A DNA stretch of 33,893 nucleotides from Verrucomicrobiales bacterium (GCA_027483345.1 JAIXUV010000207.1:1-33893), one strand, 5' to 3'; shown: positions 16,436 to 26,542, counted from the stretch's first letter. Notes: generated from the letters alone by a model not told the origin. A program made the numbers and translations.

Positions 16436-19400
16436 TCAGGGACGCAATCGGAGGTCGTTGGCATTCTTTGGGATCGGGTGTCGTGCGACCTTGCCTCCAG
16501 GCCAGCGGACCTCGACCGCCTCCGTGCCCTCCGGGCGTCCCAGCACCGTTGTCGGATCGTCACAGGAAAGATGACCCGACCCGAGGTGGAGTTCCCGCCA
16601 GGGACCCGTCTTCCCGCCGCCGAGCACACGGACCGCGGCACCGATGGCGGCGGGGTTTCCAGCAGGCCCTTCCAGACGCACCCGTAGACCTGGTTTGCCG
16701 CCGACATTGCGCCAGAGAGTCGTCGCCGCGCCGTTCTGTCCCACGGCGAGATCGATCCGGCCGTCCGCGTCGAAGTCCGCGACGGCAGCGCCACGGCCAT
16801 CCCCATGGACCGCCACACCGCTCAGGAAGTCGGCCCGGAAGCCGCCCGAGCCGTTCCCACGGAGCCAAAGCCCCCGGCCGGCATCGCTGCGTTCGGCGAA
16901 CGGATGCGCCGTGGAGTCGTTCTGCGCGAGGAAGAGGTCGTCGTGACCGTCGCCGTCGTAGTCGGCCACGCAGAGCCCCTGGACGGTGGACCACTGGGCC
17001 GCAGCCGGCAGCGGACGGACCTCGAAGCGGTCGCCGCGGTTGAGCAGCACCACCGACTCCTGGGTGTCGATCTCAAGCCGGGTCGCCCGGGTGGCCAATT
17101 CCCCGAAGAGCGACGGCACCGAGGAGGTCGAGTAGGCGCGGTAGGAGGTCACGGTGTCGCGCACCACGGGGAACAGGGCGGTCATCATCATGAACTCCCG
17201 TTCCGGCCGGTCCACGTTGCCAACCGGGTCGTGCCAGGCCTCGATCAGATCGTTGCCACCGCCGGATCCGAAGTCGCCGGCGTAGAGGCGTCGCGGGGAA
17301 GCCGTCGTCCCGACCTGGCGACGGTTGGTTCCCTCGTTGCCGAGGACGACGTCGAGCCGGCCGTCCTCGTCGAAGTCCCCGGCGGTCACCGAGGACCACG
17401 CGCCGCGGAGGCTGCCACCGCGGTTCCAATCGAAGCGCGGCTCCCACGGCTTCAGGCGACCCGCCTCGTTGCGGAAGAACCGCGGGGCACCCCAGTCGAC
17501 CGCGACCACGAGATCCGGCCGGCCGTCGCCGTCGAGGTCGGTGAAGCAGGCCGCGGTGGCCATTCCAAGGGACCCGAGGCGTTCGGCGACTACGAGGCGT
17601 CCGCCTTGGTTGCGGAGCAGGAGCGACGGGTCCGCATCCGGATACCGGCACGGCACGGTGCGGGAGCCGACGAAGACCTCCAGTTCGCCGTCGCCATCGA
17701 CGTCCGCCGCCGCCAGCGGGCCGGTGCCGAAGGCGCTTCCGACGAGCATCTCGCCGCTCCGACCGCTGGCCGGGTCGTACAGCCGCAACGCGCCGCCGTT
17801 GGTCAGGCCGTCCTCGAAGTTGGACACCCCGGCGACGAGCGCGCCGTTCAATGGAAGGAGCGCGGTGAGATCGCGGCCGGTGGGCTTCTGGAACGGAGGG
17901 CGGTCCATCGCGCTGAACCCGCCGCGCCCGTCGTTGAGGAAGGCGGCCGGACGACCGCCGCGTCCCGCTCCGACGACGAGGTCCGGATGGCCGTTCCCGT
18001 CGAGATCCGTCCATGTCACCCCGGGCCCCGCTTGCGAAAGCCGCATCGGCAGCGTGGGTTGGCGCGCGAAGTCGTCGAACGGTTCGTCGACAGGGACATG
18101 GCCCAAACGCGCCGAGACGTCCTCGAAGGTCGGCCGGGCCGGCTCCGGGTTCCTCGGGGCCGGGGGCAACGGCGCGCCGGCGACCACGGTGGCGGCGGAG
18201 CCGGAGGCGACACCCGACAGAAATTCCACGGCGCCACCGGGCCAGCGGACCTCGATCTCCACCTTCGTGGCGGTGCCGGTGGCGAACGTCCTCTCGGGCG
18301 CGTCCCCACCCAGGTAGCGGCCACCGGCGAAGACCTCCGTGGTCTGGGCGGGCAGGCCGGCCGCACGGACGGTAATGCGCGCACCGATGCCGGCGCTGTT
18401 GGGGGAGGGTCCGCGCAGCCCGATTCGGACCCTGGGCGCGGTGGAGTTGTTGCGGTACAACCCCGGGGCGTCCGAGAGGTCGTTCATGACCACGTCAAGG
18501 TCGCCGTCGCCGTCGATGTCCCCGAGGGCGACCCCTTGGGAGATGGTGTCGGCGGTGAAGCCCCAGGTGGCCGAGACGTCGTCGAAGGTGGCGTCGCCGC
18601 GGTTGCGGAAGGCAACGTTCGGCGTGGCAAGCGAGGGCACGGTGCGGACGAGCGCGGCGACCTGCGCCGGGGTCGAGGCCTGTCCCGCGGCCGACGCCTC
18701 GGAGATGCGCCGCGTGGCGTCGCCGTCCTGGAAGTCCCGCCTCTGGCCGTTGGGAACGATCAGGTCCTCGAACCCGTCCAGGTCCACGTCGAGCGACACC
18801 GGTCCCCAGGACCATTCGCTCGCCGCCACGCCGGCCTGCCACGCGGTGTCCGCCCAGGTCCCGTCGCCGCGCTGGATCTGGAGCACGTTACGCTGGACCT
18901 GCGCCCGCGTCGCGAACTGGCCCGGCAACCGCAGGGTCGGCGCCAGGGCGGCCATCTGCGTGTGTCGCCACGCACGGTTGCGGCTGAACATGTCCACCGC
19001 GAAGAAGTCCACGTGGCCGTCCCGGTTGAAGTCCCCGAAGTCCACGCCCATGGAGAAGGTCGGGTTGTTCCGCAGCGCGATCGGGGACAGGGCCTTGAAC
19101 CGGGGCTTCCGGTCGGGGCCGGTCGCGTTCATCCACACGCGGTCCGGGGTCTGCAGGTCGTTGCAGACGTACAGGTCGGGGCGTCCGTCGCCGTCCATGT
19201 CCTGGAACCGCGCCGCCAGGCCCCAGTCCCCCGGCGGCGACGTCAACGGGCGGCCCGACTCGTCCACGAAGGCGCCTCCCGTCCACGGGACTTCGGCGAA
19301 GACGCCACGGCCGTCGTTGAGGAAGAGGGCGTCGGCCTCGCCCAGTTCGGCGACGTCACCGCCCGGTCCGAGTTCGAAGCGGTTGGTCAGGTCGGGTGCG

Positions 19401-20113
19401 GTGACGGGACGGCCGTTGACCGCGACGATGACCGGGCCCTGCGGCGTCTGGCGCATCTGGTAGCGGGTGTTGGGCTGGTCGAGGATCGTGACCGGCCGAA
19501 ACCGCGCGACGTACAGGTCAAGGTCCCCGTCTCCGTCCACGTCCGCCAGGGCGAGCGAGGTGGCCCCGTGGCGCGAGCGGAGGCCGGCGGCATCGGTGGA
19601 CTCCATGAAGCGGCCTTGTCCGTCGTTCCGGAAAAGCCGCGTGCCGCCACCAAGCGCGTTCAGGAACAGGTCCACGTCGCCGTCGCCGTCCACGTCCGCG
19701 AAGGCCGCGCCGGTCATGTCGAACGAGCCGGAGGTCGGATTGCGCCAGTCGATCCCAGGGAAGGCGGCCGCGGAAACGTCGGCGAAGGTCCATCCGCCGA
19801 GGTTTCGGTAGAGAGCCGGCGGCACGTCGGCACCGCAAAGCAGCAGGTCGGGACGTCCGTCGGCGTCGACATCGCCCAACGCCACGCCGGAGCCGGAGAG
19901 CAGGTTGCGGTTGGTGATCGACCGTTCGTCGGAGAGGACGTTGGTGAAGCCGATTCCGGCCGCGGTGGCCGACGTCCGTGAGAAACCCGGCGCCAGCGTG
20001 CCGGCGGACGCCAACGGACGCGTCTCGACGGTGGCCGCGGCGGCGGCCGGCAGGCTGGCCAGCAGGGCGACAAGGCCCGCGGCGCGGAGGGACGATCGGC
20101 GGTGGGGCATCAT
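16436..20113 (-). CDS. Secreted FG-GAP/VCBS repeat protein with two ASPIC/UnbV domains (copy 1)
   Basis: This 1225-residue protein has a signal peptide (about 1-27, LVALLASLPAAAAA) and is probably exported. It is built from beta-propeller-type FG-GAP repeats with repeated calcium-loop motifs such as DVDADGRPDL, DVDGDGDVDL, DMDGDGRPDL and DIDGDGDLDV. A first ASPIC/UnbV domain lies at about 560-645 (GIGARITVRAAG...EVRWPGG). A second propeller half starts near GPGVTWTDLDGNG, and a second, shorter UnbV-like module closes the protein (AIGAAVRVLGGG...VEVRWPGGKV). The protein therefore looks like two CRTAC-type modules in tandem. Its ATG overlaps the stop of the upstream paralogue (ATGA), so translation is probably coupled. 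Proteins of this class are common in Verrucomicrobiota, Planctomycetota and Acidobacteriota, but their function is unknown. Adhesion or surface display are guesses. No sorting signal is visible at the C-terminus. Confidence 0.88.
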   Translation of the reverse strand: MMPHRRSSLRAAGLVALLASLPAAAAATVETRPLASAGTLAPGFSRTSATAAGIGFTNVLSDERSITNRNLLSGSGVALGDVDADGRPDLLLCGADVPPALYRNLGGWTFADVSAAAFPGIDWRNPTSGSFDMTGAAFADVDGDGDVDLFLNALGGGTRLFRNDGQGRFMESTDAAGLRSRHGATSLALADVDGDGDLDLYVARFRPVTILDQPNTRYQMRQTPQGPVIVAVNGRPVTAPDLTNRFELGPGGDVAELGEADALFLNDGRGVFAEVPWTGGAFVDESGRPLTSPPGDWGLAARFQDMDGDGRPDLYVCNDLQTPDRVWMNATGPDRKPRFKALSPIALRNNPTFSMGVDFGDFNRDGHVDFFAVDMFSRNRAWRHTQMAALAPTLRLPGQFATRAQVQRNVLQIQRGDGTWADTAWQAGVAASEWSWGPVSLDVDLDGFEDLIVPNGQRRDFQDGDATRRISEASAAGQASTPAQVAALVRTVPSLATPNVAFRNRGDATFDDVSATWGFTADTISQGVALGDIDGDGDLDVVMNDLSDAPGLYRNNSTAPRVRIGLRGPSPNSAGIGARITVRAAGLPAQTTEVFAGGRYLGGDAPERTFATGTATKVEIEVRWPGGAVEFLSGVASGSAATVVAGAPLPPAPRNPEPARPTFEDVSARLGHVPVDEPFDDFARQPTLPMRLSQAGPGVTWTDLDGNGHPDLVVGAGRGGRPAAFLNDGRGGFSAMDRPPFQKPTGRDLTALLPLNGALVAGVSNFEDGLTNGGALRLYDPASGRSGEMLVGSAFGTGPLAAADVDGDGELEVFVGSRTVPCRYPDADPSLLLRNQGGRLVVAERLGSLGMATAACFTDLDGDGRPDLVVAVDWGAPRFFRNEAGRLKPWEPRFDWNRGGSLRGAWSSVTAGDFDEDGRLDVVLGNEGTNRRQVGTTASPRRLYAGDFGSGGGNDLIEAWHDPVGNVDRPEREFMMMTALFPVVRDTVTSYRAYSTSSVPSLFGELATRATRLEIDTQESVVLLNRGDRFEVRPLPAAAQWSTVQGLCVADYDGDGHDDLFLAQNDSTAHPFAERSDAGRGLWLRGNGSGGFRADFLSGVAVHGDGRGAAVADFDADGRIDLAVGQNGAATTLWRNVGGKPGLRVRLEGPAGNPAAIGAAVRVLGGGKTGPWRELHLGSGHLSCDDPTTVLGRPEGTEAVEVRWPGGKVARHPIPKNANDLRLRP

Positions 20114-23100
20114 GGGAGGATCCGGATCGGACCGTTGCGGGAAACGACCACCGACCGGGTCCCGGCGGCGACGGGATGGCGGACGACTTCTCCGTCGGGC
20201 CAACGGACTTCCAGCTCGCCGGCCACACCCCGGGTCCCAAGGATTGTCGCCGGACTGTCGACGCCGAGGCCGCCGCCGCCGGCCCGGATCTCGCGACGGG
20301 GACCGGCCTTGCCCTCCTGATGCCAGCGCAACGAGGCGCCGAGCGCGTCGGGATTGCGGGCCGCGCCGAGCAACCGGACACGCAGTCCGGGAGTGGCGGT
20401 GAGGTTGCGGTGCAGGAGGGTCGGGGCGGAATTCTGACCCAAGACCAGGTCCATCCGTCCGTCGTGGTCGAAGTCCGCCACGGCGACACCGCGCTGTTCA
20501 CCCCACGCGGCGATGCCCGAATGCAGGTCCTCCGCGAAGCCACCGCGTCCGTCGCCAAGCAGCAGGAGTCCGCGACCGGCGTCGTAGCGGGCCTCGTCGG
20601 GACGGATGCCGAAGACGTTCTGGGCGAGGAACAGGTCCTCGGATCCGTCGCCGTCGAAGTCCGCCACCGCGATGCCCTGCACCGGTGAGAACTGGGCCAC
20701 CACCGGCAGCGCCTTCCATTCGAAGTGGTCGCCGCGGTTCAGGAGGAGGCCCGAGTCGAGATTGACCGCCTCCAGCATCGGGAGGTCGGCGGGCAGCCCT
20801 TCCAGCAGTTGCGGCAAGGTTGCCCGACCGAAGGATTCCAAGGTCGGATACCGCTGTGCCACCGAGGGCAGCATCGCCGCCAGCAGCGGCTGCCGGCGCA
20901 CCGGCAATTCCACCCCGCCCGGCCCGACATGGCTCTCGATCATCTCGACGAAGCCGTCGCCGTTGAAATCCCCGTGGCGCACCCGGAGCGGACGCCGTTC
21001 CGCGGCGGCGCCGAGAAAGTGGTTCCGCCCCCAGTTCCCGGCCACGAGGTCCATGCGACCGTCGCCGTCGACATCCGCCGCGGTCAACGCCTGCCACCAG
21101 CCGGTCCACCGGGAGAGCCGATCGACGTCCGGAGGCAACCCGGGGCCCCGCAGCGGCGGATCCCACGGCACCAGTCTTCCCTGTTGGTTGCGGAGAAGGC
21201 GGATCGCCCCCCATTCGCAGGAAAGTGCGAGGTCCATGCGGGCGTCGCCGTCGAGGTCGGTGAACACCGCGGATGGGACCAGTCCGATGCGTTCGAAACG
21301 TTCCGCCACGCCGAGGCGGCCGCCGTCGTTGCGGACCAGCAGCGAGGTCGCGGGTTCCGGGTAGCGTCCGGCGACATGGCGGACGCCGACGAAGATCTCC
21401 GGCGTACCGTCTCCGTCGACGTCCGCCGCGGCCAACGATCCCACCGCCGCGGCCTTGCCGCCCAGGACCTCACCGCTGCGACCGGTCGCCAGGTCGATGA
21501 TCCGCAGGGCGCCGCCGTTGGTCTGGCCGTCCTCGTGGTTGCTCACGCCCGCGAGGATCGCCCCGCCCAGCGGGAGCATCGTGGTCAGGTCCCGCGCGGT
21601 CGGGCGTGCGAAGGCGGCCAGCGGCAGGGTCCCGAAGGCGGTGCCGGCGGCGTTCGTCCAGGCGTTCGGCGTCCCACCTTGTCCGGAGGAGACGAGCAGG
21701 TCCTCCCAGCCATCGCCGTCGAGGTCCGTCCAGGTCACGCCCGGGCCGGGTGTCGAAAGGTCGCGGGGGGCCGAGGGCTGACGCCCAAACTCGTCGAAGG
21801 GCGTGTCGAAATGGGTGTGTCGGATGCGGTCGGAGAGATCCTCGAAGCGCGGACGGGGCGGCGCAGCGGACGCGGATGCGACCCGCACGGAATCCGACTG
21901 TCCGACGACCACCGAGCCGGGACCCACCGCGGAGAGGCGGGTGACGCTCCCGTCACGCCAGGCGACCTCGAGGGCCACGGCCGCGTTCGTTCCCGTGGCG
22001 AAGGTCCGCACCGCGTCGTCGCCCGAGAGATACCGTCCGCCGGCGATCATCTCCTGGGTCTGGATCGGCAGGCCGGGCGCCGTGACCCGGATCCTCGCGC
22101 CGATGCCGCGGGTGTTCGGTGCGGTTCCGCGGAGGCGCACCAGCAGGCGTCCGGCACCCGCCCCGTTGCGCAGCACCTTGGCGGGACCGTTGAGCGTGTT
22201 GAGCACGAGGTCGAGGTCGCCGTCGCCGTCGAGGTCCGCCGCGGCCATGCCGTGCTCGACGCCAGGTTCGTCGAATCCCCAGGCAGTGGAGACATCCTCG
22301 AAGGTCAGGTCGCCGCGGTTGCGGAACGCGGCGTTCGGGGCGTCGAACGGCCGGAACATCCGTCGCATCTCCAGCAGTTCCCGCGAACTGTTCCTGCCCG
22401 CCGACTTCAACGCCTCGGCCCGGGCGCCGACGTCGGCGTCGAGCATGTCCAGGGCATGGCCGTTCGAGACCAGCAGGTCCTCCCAGCCGTCGAGGTCGAC
22501 ATCGAGGAAGATCGGCGTCCACGCCCACTCGGCGGCGCTCAATCCCGCGAGGCGGCCGATCTCGGCGAAGGTTCCGTCGGGCCGACCGCGGAAGAGGGTG
22601 TTGTGCGAGAACTGCGGCCGGTCGTCGAGGACCCCCGGCTGGTTGAACCCGGGCGGAAGGCCGTCCAACTGCACGTTCCGGCGCCAATGCTCGCGGCTCA
22701 ACATGTCGAGCACGAGGAAGTCGTCCCGGCCGTCCCGGTCGACGTCCGCCGCATCGATCCCCATCGAGAAGGCCGCCGTGTGGCGCAGCGCGACGGGACG
22801 GGACGCCCGGAACCGAAGCGGGCCACCCGGCGGCGTCTCGTTGATCCAGAAGCGGTCCTCGGACTGGAAGTCGTTGCAGACGTAGAGATCGGGACGTCCG
22901 TCGCCGTCGAGGTCCCGGAACATCACGCTGAGTCCCCAGTCGTAGGGCGGACCGGTGAGCGGCTTGCCGGCGACGTCGAGGAACGCGCCTCCGCTCCACG
23001 ACACGGCCGTGAAGCCGCCGCGGCCGTCGTTCAGGAAGAGGGCGTCCGGCTCGCCGTTCTCCATCGGACCGGACGGGGTCATCGTGAAGCGCCCGACCAG

Positions 23101-23796
23101 GTCCGGTGCGCTGGTGGGACGGCCGTTGTAGGCGACGATCCGTTGTCGGCCGCCCTCGTCGCGCACCTGGTACCGCGCCCCGGGATCGTCCCGGACGGTC
23201 ACCCCGCGGTAGTTCGACACATAGAGGTCGAGGTCGCCGTCACCGTCGGCGTCGGCCAAAGCGAGGCTCGATCCCGCTCGGTCCGGATTGATCCGGCCGG
23301 ATTCCACGAACCGGCCGCCGCCGTCGTTGCGCAGGATCCGGGTCCCCTGCCCCAAGGTGTTCAGCACGAGGTCTGGATGCCCGTCGCCGTCGACGTCGGC
23401 GGAGGCCGAACCGGTGACCTCAAGGCCTCCGAGGAGAGCCTCCGGGAAGGAGGAACCGGTGACGTCGGTGAACCGCCAGCCGCCGAGGTTCCGCCACAGC
23501 CGGGAACCGCCCGCGTAGGCGCCGAGGAACACGTCCGTGCGGCCGTCGGCATCGAAGTCCGCAAGGGCCACGCCGGAGCCGTTGAGGGCGATCTGGTTTG
23601 TCAGATAGCGGGACGCCGGGACCACGTTGGTGAAGGCGATCCCGGTTTCGCCCGGGCCCAAGGAGGTGAATCCGGAACGGGGTCCGTCGGCTGCGGCGAG
23701 GGAGGACGCCGCCAAGGCCAACACCACGGCCAGCGGGGTCGCGCCCGGAAGCGGACGGACCTCCGGAAGGGAATGGCTGGGCGTTCGACGGGGCAC
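20110..23796 (-). CDS. Secreted FG-GAP/VCBS repeat protein with two ASPIC/UnbV domains (copy 2)
   Basis: This 1228-residue paralogue of the next gene has the same layout: a signal peptide (LAVVLALAASSLAAA), calcium-loop FG-GAP repeats (DFDADGRTDV, DVDGDGHPDL, DADGDGDLDL, DLDGDGRPDL), a central ASPIC/UnbV domain (GIGARIRVTAPG...), a second set of repeats and a closing UnbV-like module (ALGASLRWHQEG...LEVRWPDGEV). Both proteins share long matching stretches, for example GPGVTWTDLDG and TNGGALR...GRSGE. GTG at 23796 is chosen because the signal peptide follows directly; the open frame continues upstream only as antisense of the epimerase. It is first of the pair, with a 117-bp divergent gap to the epimerase that should hold both promoters. 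Nearly equal lengths point to gene duplication after the internal duplication had occurred. Confidence 0.88.
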   Translation of the reverse strand: MPRRTPSHSLPEVRPLPGATPLAVVLALAASSLAAADGPRSGFTSLGPGETGIAFTNVVPASRYLTNQIALNGSGVALADFDADGRTDVFLGAYAGGSRLWRNLGGWRFTDVTGSSFPEALLGGLEVTGSASADVDGDGHPDLVLNTLGQGTRILRNDGGGRFVESGRINPDRAGSSLALADADGDGDLDLYVSNYRGVTVRDDPGARYQVRDEGGRQRIVAYNGRPTSAPDLVGRFTMTPSGPMENGEPDALFLNDGRGGFTAVSWSGGAFLDVAGKPLTGPPYDWGLSVMFRDLDGDGRPDLYVCNDFQSEDRFWINETPPGGPLRFRASRPVALRHTAAFSMGIDAADVDRDGRDDFLVLDMLSREHWRRNVQLDGLPPGFNQPGVLDDRPQFSHNTLFRGRPDGTFAEIGRLAGLSAAEWAWTPIFLDVDLDGWEDLLVSNGHALDMLDADVGARAEALKSAGRNSSRELLEMRRMFRPFDAPNAAFRNRGDLTFEDVSTAWGFDEPGVEHGMAAADLDGDGDLDLVLNTLNGPAKVLRNGAGAGRLLVRLRGTAPNTRGIGARIRVTAPGLPIQTQEMIAGGRYLSGDDAVRTFATGTNAAVALEVAWRDGSVTRLSAVGPGSVVVGQSDSVRVASASAAPPRPRFEDLSDRIRHTHFDTPFDEFGRQPSAPRDLSTPGPGVTWTDLDGDGWEDLLVSSGQGGTPNAWTNAAGTAFGTLPLAAFARPTARDLTTMLPLGGAILAGVSNHEDGQTNGGALRIIDLATGRSGEVLGGKAAAVGSLAAADVDGDGTPEIFVGVRHVAGRYPEPATSLLVRNDGGRLGVAERFERIGLVPSAVFTDLDGDARMDLALSCEWGAIRLLRNQQGRLVPWDPPLRGPGLPPDVDRLSRWTGWWQALTAADVDGDGRMDLVAGNWGRNHFLGAAAERRPLRVRHGDFNGDGFVEMIESHVGPGGVELPVRRQPLLAAMLPSVAQRYPTLESFGRATLPQLLEGLPADLPMLEAVNLDSGLLLNRGDHFEWKALPVVAQFSPVQGIAVADFDGDGSEDLFLAQNVFGIRPDEARYDAGRGLLLLGDGRGGFAEDLHSGIAAWGEQRGVAVADFDHDGRMDLVLGQNSAPTLLHRNLTATPGLRVRLLGAARNPDALGASLRWHQEGKAGPRREIRAGGGGLGVDSPATILGTRGVAGELEVRWPDGEVVRHPVAAGTRSVVVSRNGPIRILP

Positions 23797-23913
23797 GGCA
23801 GGAGGATCCCCGCACCGGCCCGGGCGTGCCAGCGCAGAAAGGTCGCAGGACCCGTCGGCGCGGATGCCAGTCGGACGTTGATGCGATCCCGCGGACCGGA
23901 TCATCCTTTCTCC

Positions 23914-24870
23914 ATGCATTTCCTCGTCACGGGTGGCGCCGGATTCATCGGGTCCCACGTGGCCGAGCACCTTTTGGCCGCGGGCCATGAGGTGACGGTT
24001 TTCGACGATCTCAACCCGTTCTACGACCCGGCGATCAAGCGGGCGGCACTCCAGGTCCTGGAACGGTCCGGGAGCGGGCGCTTCCGTTTCGTCCAGGGAG
24101 ACCTGGTGGAACGGCCGGCCTTGGACGCCGTGTTCGCCGGTGGAAGGATCGACCAGGTGATCCACCTCGCGGCACGGGCCGGAGTGCGGCCGAGCCTGCA
24201 GGAACCCGCCCTCTACCAGCGCGTGAACGTGGAGGGCACGGTGAACCTGCTCGAGGCCGGAAGGCTGGCCGGCGTCAGGAAGTTCATCCTCGCCTCGTCG
24301 TCGTCGGTGTACGGGGTCAACGCCAAGGTTCCCTTCTCCGAGGACGACCCGATCTTCCGCGCGATCTCGCCGTACGCCTCGAGCAAGCTGGCCTGCGAGG
24401 CCCTGGGCCACACCTACCACCACGTGTACGGACTCGACGTGGTGATGTTGCGCTTCTTCACCGTGTACGGACCCCGCCAGCGGCCGGACCTCGCCATCCA
24501 CAAGTTCGCCCGGCTGATCGACTCCGGACGGCCCGTGCCCGTGTTCGGGGACGGCTCCACGGCCCGTGACTACACCTATGTGGACGACATCGTCTCCGGC
24601 GTCCTCGCCTGCACGCGTCGGGAGTTCGGGTTCGGGATCTACAACCTGGGCGAATCGCAGACGGTGACCCTCTCGGAGCTGATCTCGCTGCTGGAGCAGG
24701 CGTTGGGCAGGAAGGCGGTCCTCGACCGTCAGCCGTTGCAGCCGGGAGACGTGCCGATCACCTACGCCGACATCTCGAAGGCGCGACGCGACCTTGGATA
24801 CGATCCGCGGACGAAGATCGCCGAGGGGATCCCGCGGTTCGTCGAGTGGTTCCGCCGGGCGGGCGGCTGA
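23914..24870 (+). CDS. NAD-dependent nucleotide-sugar epimerase (UDP-glucuronate/UDP-glucose 4-epimerase-like)
   Basis: This 318-residue extended short-chain dehydrogenase interconverts C4 epimers of a UDP-sugar for envelope polysaccharide. The NAD-binding glycine motif GGAGFIGS is at 7-14. The catalytic residues are the Ser in SSSSVYG (about 128-133) and the YxxxK pair Tyr154/Lys158 in SPYASSK. FTVYGPRQRPD and GDGSTARDYTYVDDIV are family signatures. The C-terminal GDVPITYADISKARRDLGYDP is typical of the glucuronate 4-epimerase (CapI/LspL) branch, which favours UDP-GlcA to UDP-GalA, although UDP-glucose cannot be excluded. Gene length is normal. It is monocistronic, divergent from the FG-GAP genes and convergent with dnaA. 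Confidence 0.9.
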   Translation: MHFLVTGGAGFIGSHVAEHLLAAGHEVTVFDDLNPFYDPAIKRAALQVLERSGSGRFRFVQGDLVERPALDAVFAGGRIDQVIHLAARAGVRPSLQEPALYQRVNVEGTVNLLEAGRLAGVRKFILASSSSVYGVNAKVPFSEDDPIFRAISPYASSKLACEALGHTYHHVYGLDVVMLRFFTVYGPRQRPDLAIHKFARLIDSGRPVPVFGDGSTARDYTYVDDIVSGVLACTRREFGFGIYNLGESQTVTLSELISLLEQALGRKAVLDRQPLQPGDVPITYADISKARRDLGYDPRTKIAEGIPRFVEWFRRAGG

Positions 24871-24904
24871 TCCGTGTCACGCCCTCCTCGGGAAACCGGC
24901 GGTC

Positions 24905-24931
24905 CCCTTCGCGACCCGACGGCCCGAAGGG
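24905..24931. terminator. Possible bidirectional terminator hairpin between epimerase and dnaA
   Basis: CCCTTCG (24905-24911) and CGAAGGG (24925-24931) form a 7-bp stem in the 110-bp gap between the convergent epimerase and dnaA stops. A second small stem (AGCC-TTGC-GGCT) follows. Neither has a T tract, so termination by the hairpin alone is uncertain. Confidence 0.35.
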
Positions 24932-24980
24932 TTCGCAGCCTTGCGGCTTCGCCCGACGGACTCCCCTGCGGGAATCCGGT

Positions 24981-26375
24981 TCAGCGGGTGAGCTGCTTCT
25001 CGAGATAGCCCACGTCCTGGCGGACCTTGGACTCCACCTCCATGCGGTCGCGCACCTGGCGGCAGGCATGCAGCACCGTGCCGTGGTCGCGGCCGCCGAA
25101 GGCGTCGCCGATGGAGCTGAGGGAATGGTCGGTCAGCTGCCGGGCGAGATACATGGCGATCTGGCGCGGGAAGGCGATGTTCTCCGGACGCCGCTTGCTG
25201 GTCATGTCGGCCAGGCGGATGTCGTAGTAGTCGGCGACACGGCGTTGGATCTCGCCGATGGAGATCGCGACCTTGCCCTCCTCCTGGAGGATCTCGCGCA
25301 GAAGGGTCTCGATGGTTTCGAGGTCGAGGTCCTTGCCGGTGAGCTGGGCATAGGCGGCGACACGTACGAGGGCGCCCTCGAGCCGGCGGATGTTGGTCCG
25401 GATGCGGTTCGCGAGGAACGAGATGATCTCGGGCGGGAGTTCGACGCTGAGGGCCGCGGCCTTCTTGTGGAGGATCGCGAGGCGGGTCTCGACGTCGGGG
25501 GCCTTGAGGTCGGCGGTCATGCCCCACTCGAAGCGCGAGGTGAGGCGCTGCTCGAGTCCCTGGATCTCGTTGGCCGGGCGGTCGCAGGTCAGGACGATCT
25601 GCTTGTGGCAGTCGTGGAGGGCGTTGAAGGTGTGGAAGAACTCCTCCTGGATGCGCTCCTTGCCGGCGAGGAACTGGACGTCGTCGATGAGCAGGACGTC
25701 GAGTTCGCGGTACTTCTTGCGGAACCTGGGCAGCTGACCGTTCTGGAGCGCCTCGATGAACTCGTTGGTGAAGCGCTCGCAGGAGAGGTAGCCGATCCGG
25801 GCGTTGCGCCTGTGGGCGTGGACGTGCTGGCCGATGGCCTGGAGGAGATGGGTCTTGCCGAGGCCGACGCCGCCGAAGAGGAACAGCGGGTTGTAGGTCA
25901 GTCCGGGCTTCTGGGCGACGGCCACCGACGCGGCATGGGCGTGGTGGTTGTTGCTGCCGACGACGAAGGTGTCGAAGACGTTGTTCGGATTGAAGAAGGC
26001 CTCGGGTCGACGGGCGGCCGGCTCCTTGGCGACCGGGGAGGGGATCGGGGCCAGGGGCGCCGAGGAGGACTCGCCGGATTCGTCGGGGGTCGCGGATCCG
26101 GAACCGGCGGCGCCCACGGCCTCCGCGGCGCGCACCGCGAAGGCGATCTGAACCGGCCGAACCGCGGTGCGGCTCACCACGGAACGCAGCACGTCGAGGT
26201 AGTTGTCCTTGAGCCAGAACTCACAGAACTCGTCCGCCACCTCCAACGTCAGAACATCGCCGTCCATCCGGCTGGCGCTCACGGGAGCGAACCAGAGATT
26301 GTAGAGCTCGGTCTTGAGCATTCCGCGCAGCGTCTGCTGCGCGGCGGACCAGATGGCGTGGGCGTTATCGGACAT
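24981..26375 (-). CDS. dnaA: Chromosomal replication initiator protein DnaA
   Basis: This 464-residue AAA+ ATPase binds DnaA boxes and melts the origin. Domain I occupies about 1-85 ([22 protein letters not shown]). A short Ala/Pro/Ser linker, domain II, spans about 90-125. Domain III has Walker A GGVGLGKT (168-175) and Walker B LLIDDVQF (228-235). Domain IV carries the DnaA signature [11 protein letters not shown] (428-438). Most described DnaA proteins have GRDHTTV there, so a base-contacting Thr is Gly here. ATG at 26375 is used; a TTG at 26384 in the same frame would add three residues. Neither has a good Shine-Dalgarno. dnaN, recF and gyrB are absent from the flanks, where the neighbours are a sugar epimerase and a histone-like gene. 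Length is normal for the family. Confidence 0.98.
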   Translation of the reverse strand: MSDNAHAIWSAAQQTLRGMLKTELYNLWFAPVSASRMDGDVLTLEVADEFCEFWLKDNYLDVLRSVVSRTAVRPVQIAFAVRAAEAVGAAGSGSATPDESGESSSAPLAPIPSPVAKEPAARRPEAFFNPNNVFDTFVVGSNNHHAHAASVAVAQKPGLTYNPLFLFGGVGLGKTHLLQAIGQHVHAHRRNARIGYLSCERFTNEFIEALQNGQLPRFRKKYRELDVLLIDDVQFLAGKERIQEEFFHTFNALHDCHKQIVLTCDRPANEIQGLEQRLTSRFEWGMTADLKAPDVETRLAILHKKAAALSVELPPEIISFLANRIRTNIRRLEGALVRVAAYAQLTGKDLDLETIETLLREILQEEGKVAISIGEIQRRVADYYDIRLADMTSKRRPENIAFPRQIAMYLARQLTDHSLSSIGDAFGGRDHGTVLHACRQVRDRMEVESKVRQDVGYLEKQLTR

Positions 26376-26542
26376 GATGGACAAGGAAGGGATCGAAAAG
26401 CGCGGCGGCGATGGGTTTTCCAGTTTTATTCACCTGACGACTTCACCCGGCTGTAACCTGCCCAAAGACAGGCGTTTGGCCGTGGTTTCCATCGACGACG
26501 ACACCGCGGGATCCAGCGGAAACCGCCCGGATTTCTAGGCTT

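Noticed and set aside
16805..19981. 1058-codon open frame on the plus strand
   Set aside because: It is an antisense shadow of the FG-GAP gene. Its product is Val/Glu/Arg/Gly-rich with no domain, as expected from high-GC DNA opposite a real gene.
20725..23913. Very long plus-strand open frame running into the epimerase
   Set aside because: Only the part from the ATG at 23914 shows a protein family; the rest is antisense of FG-GAP copy 2.
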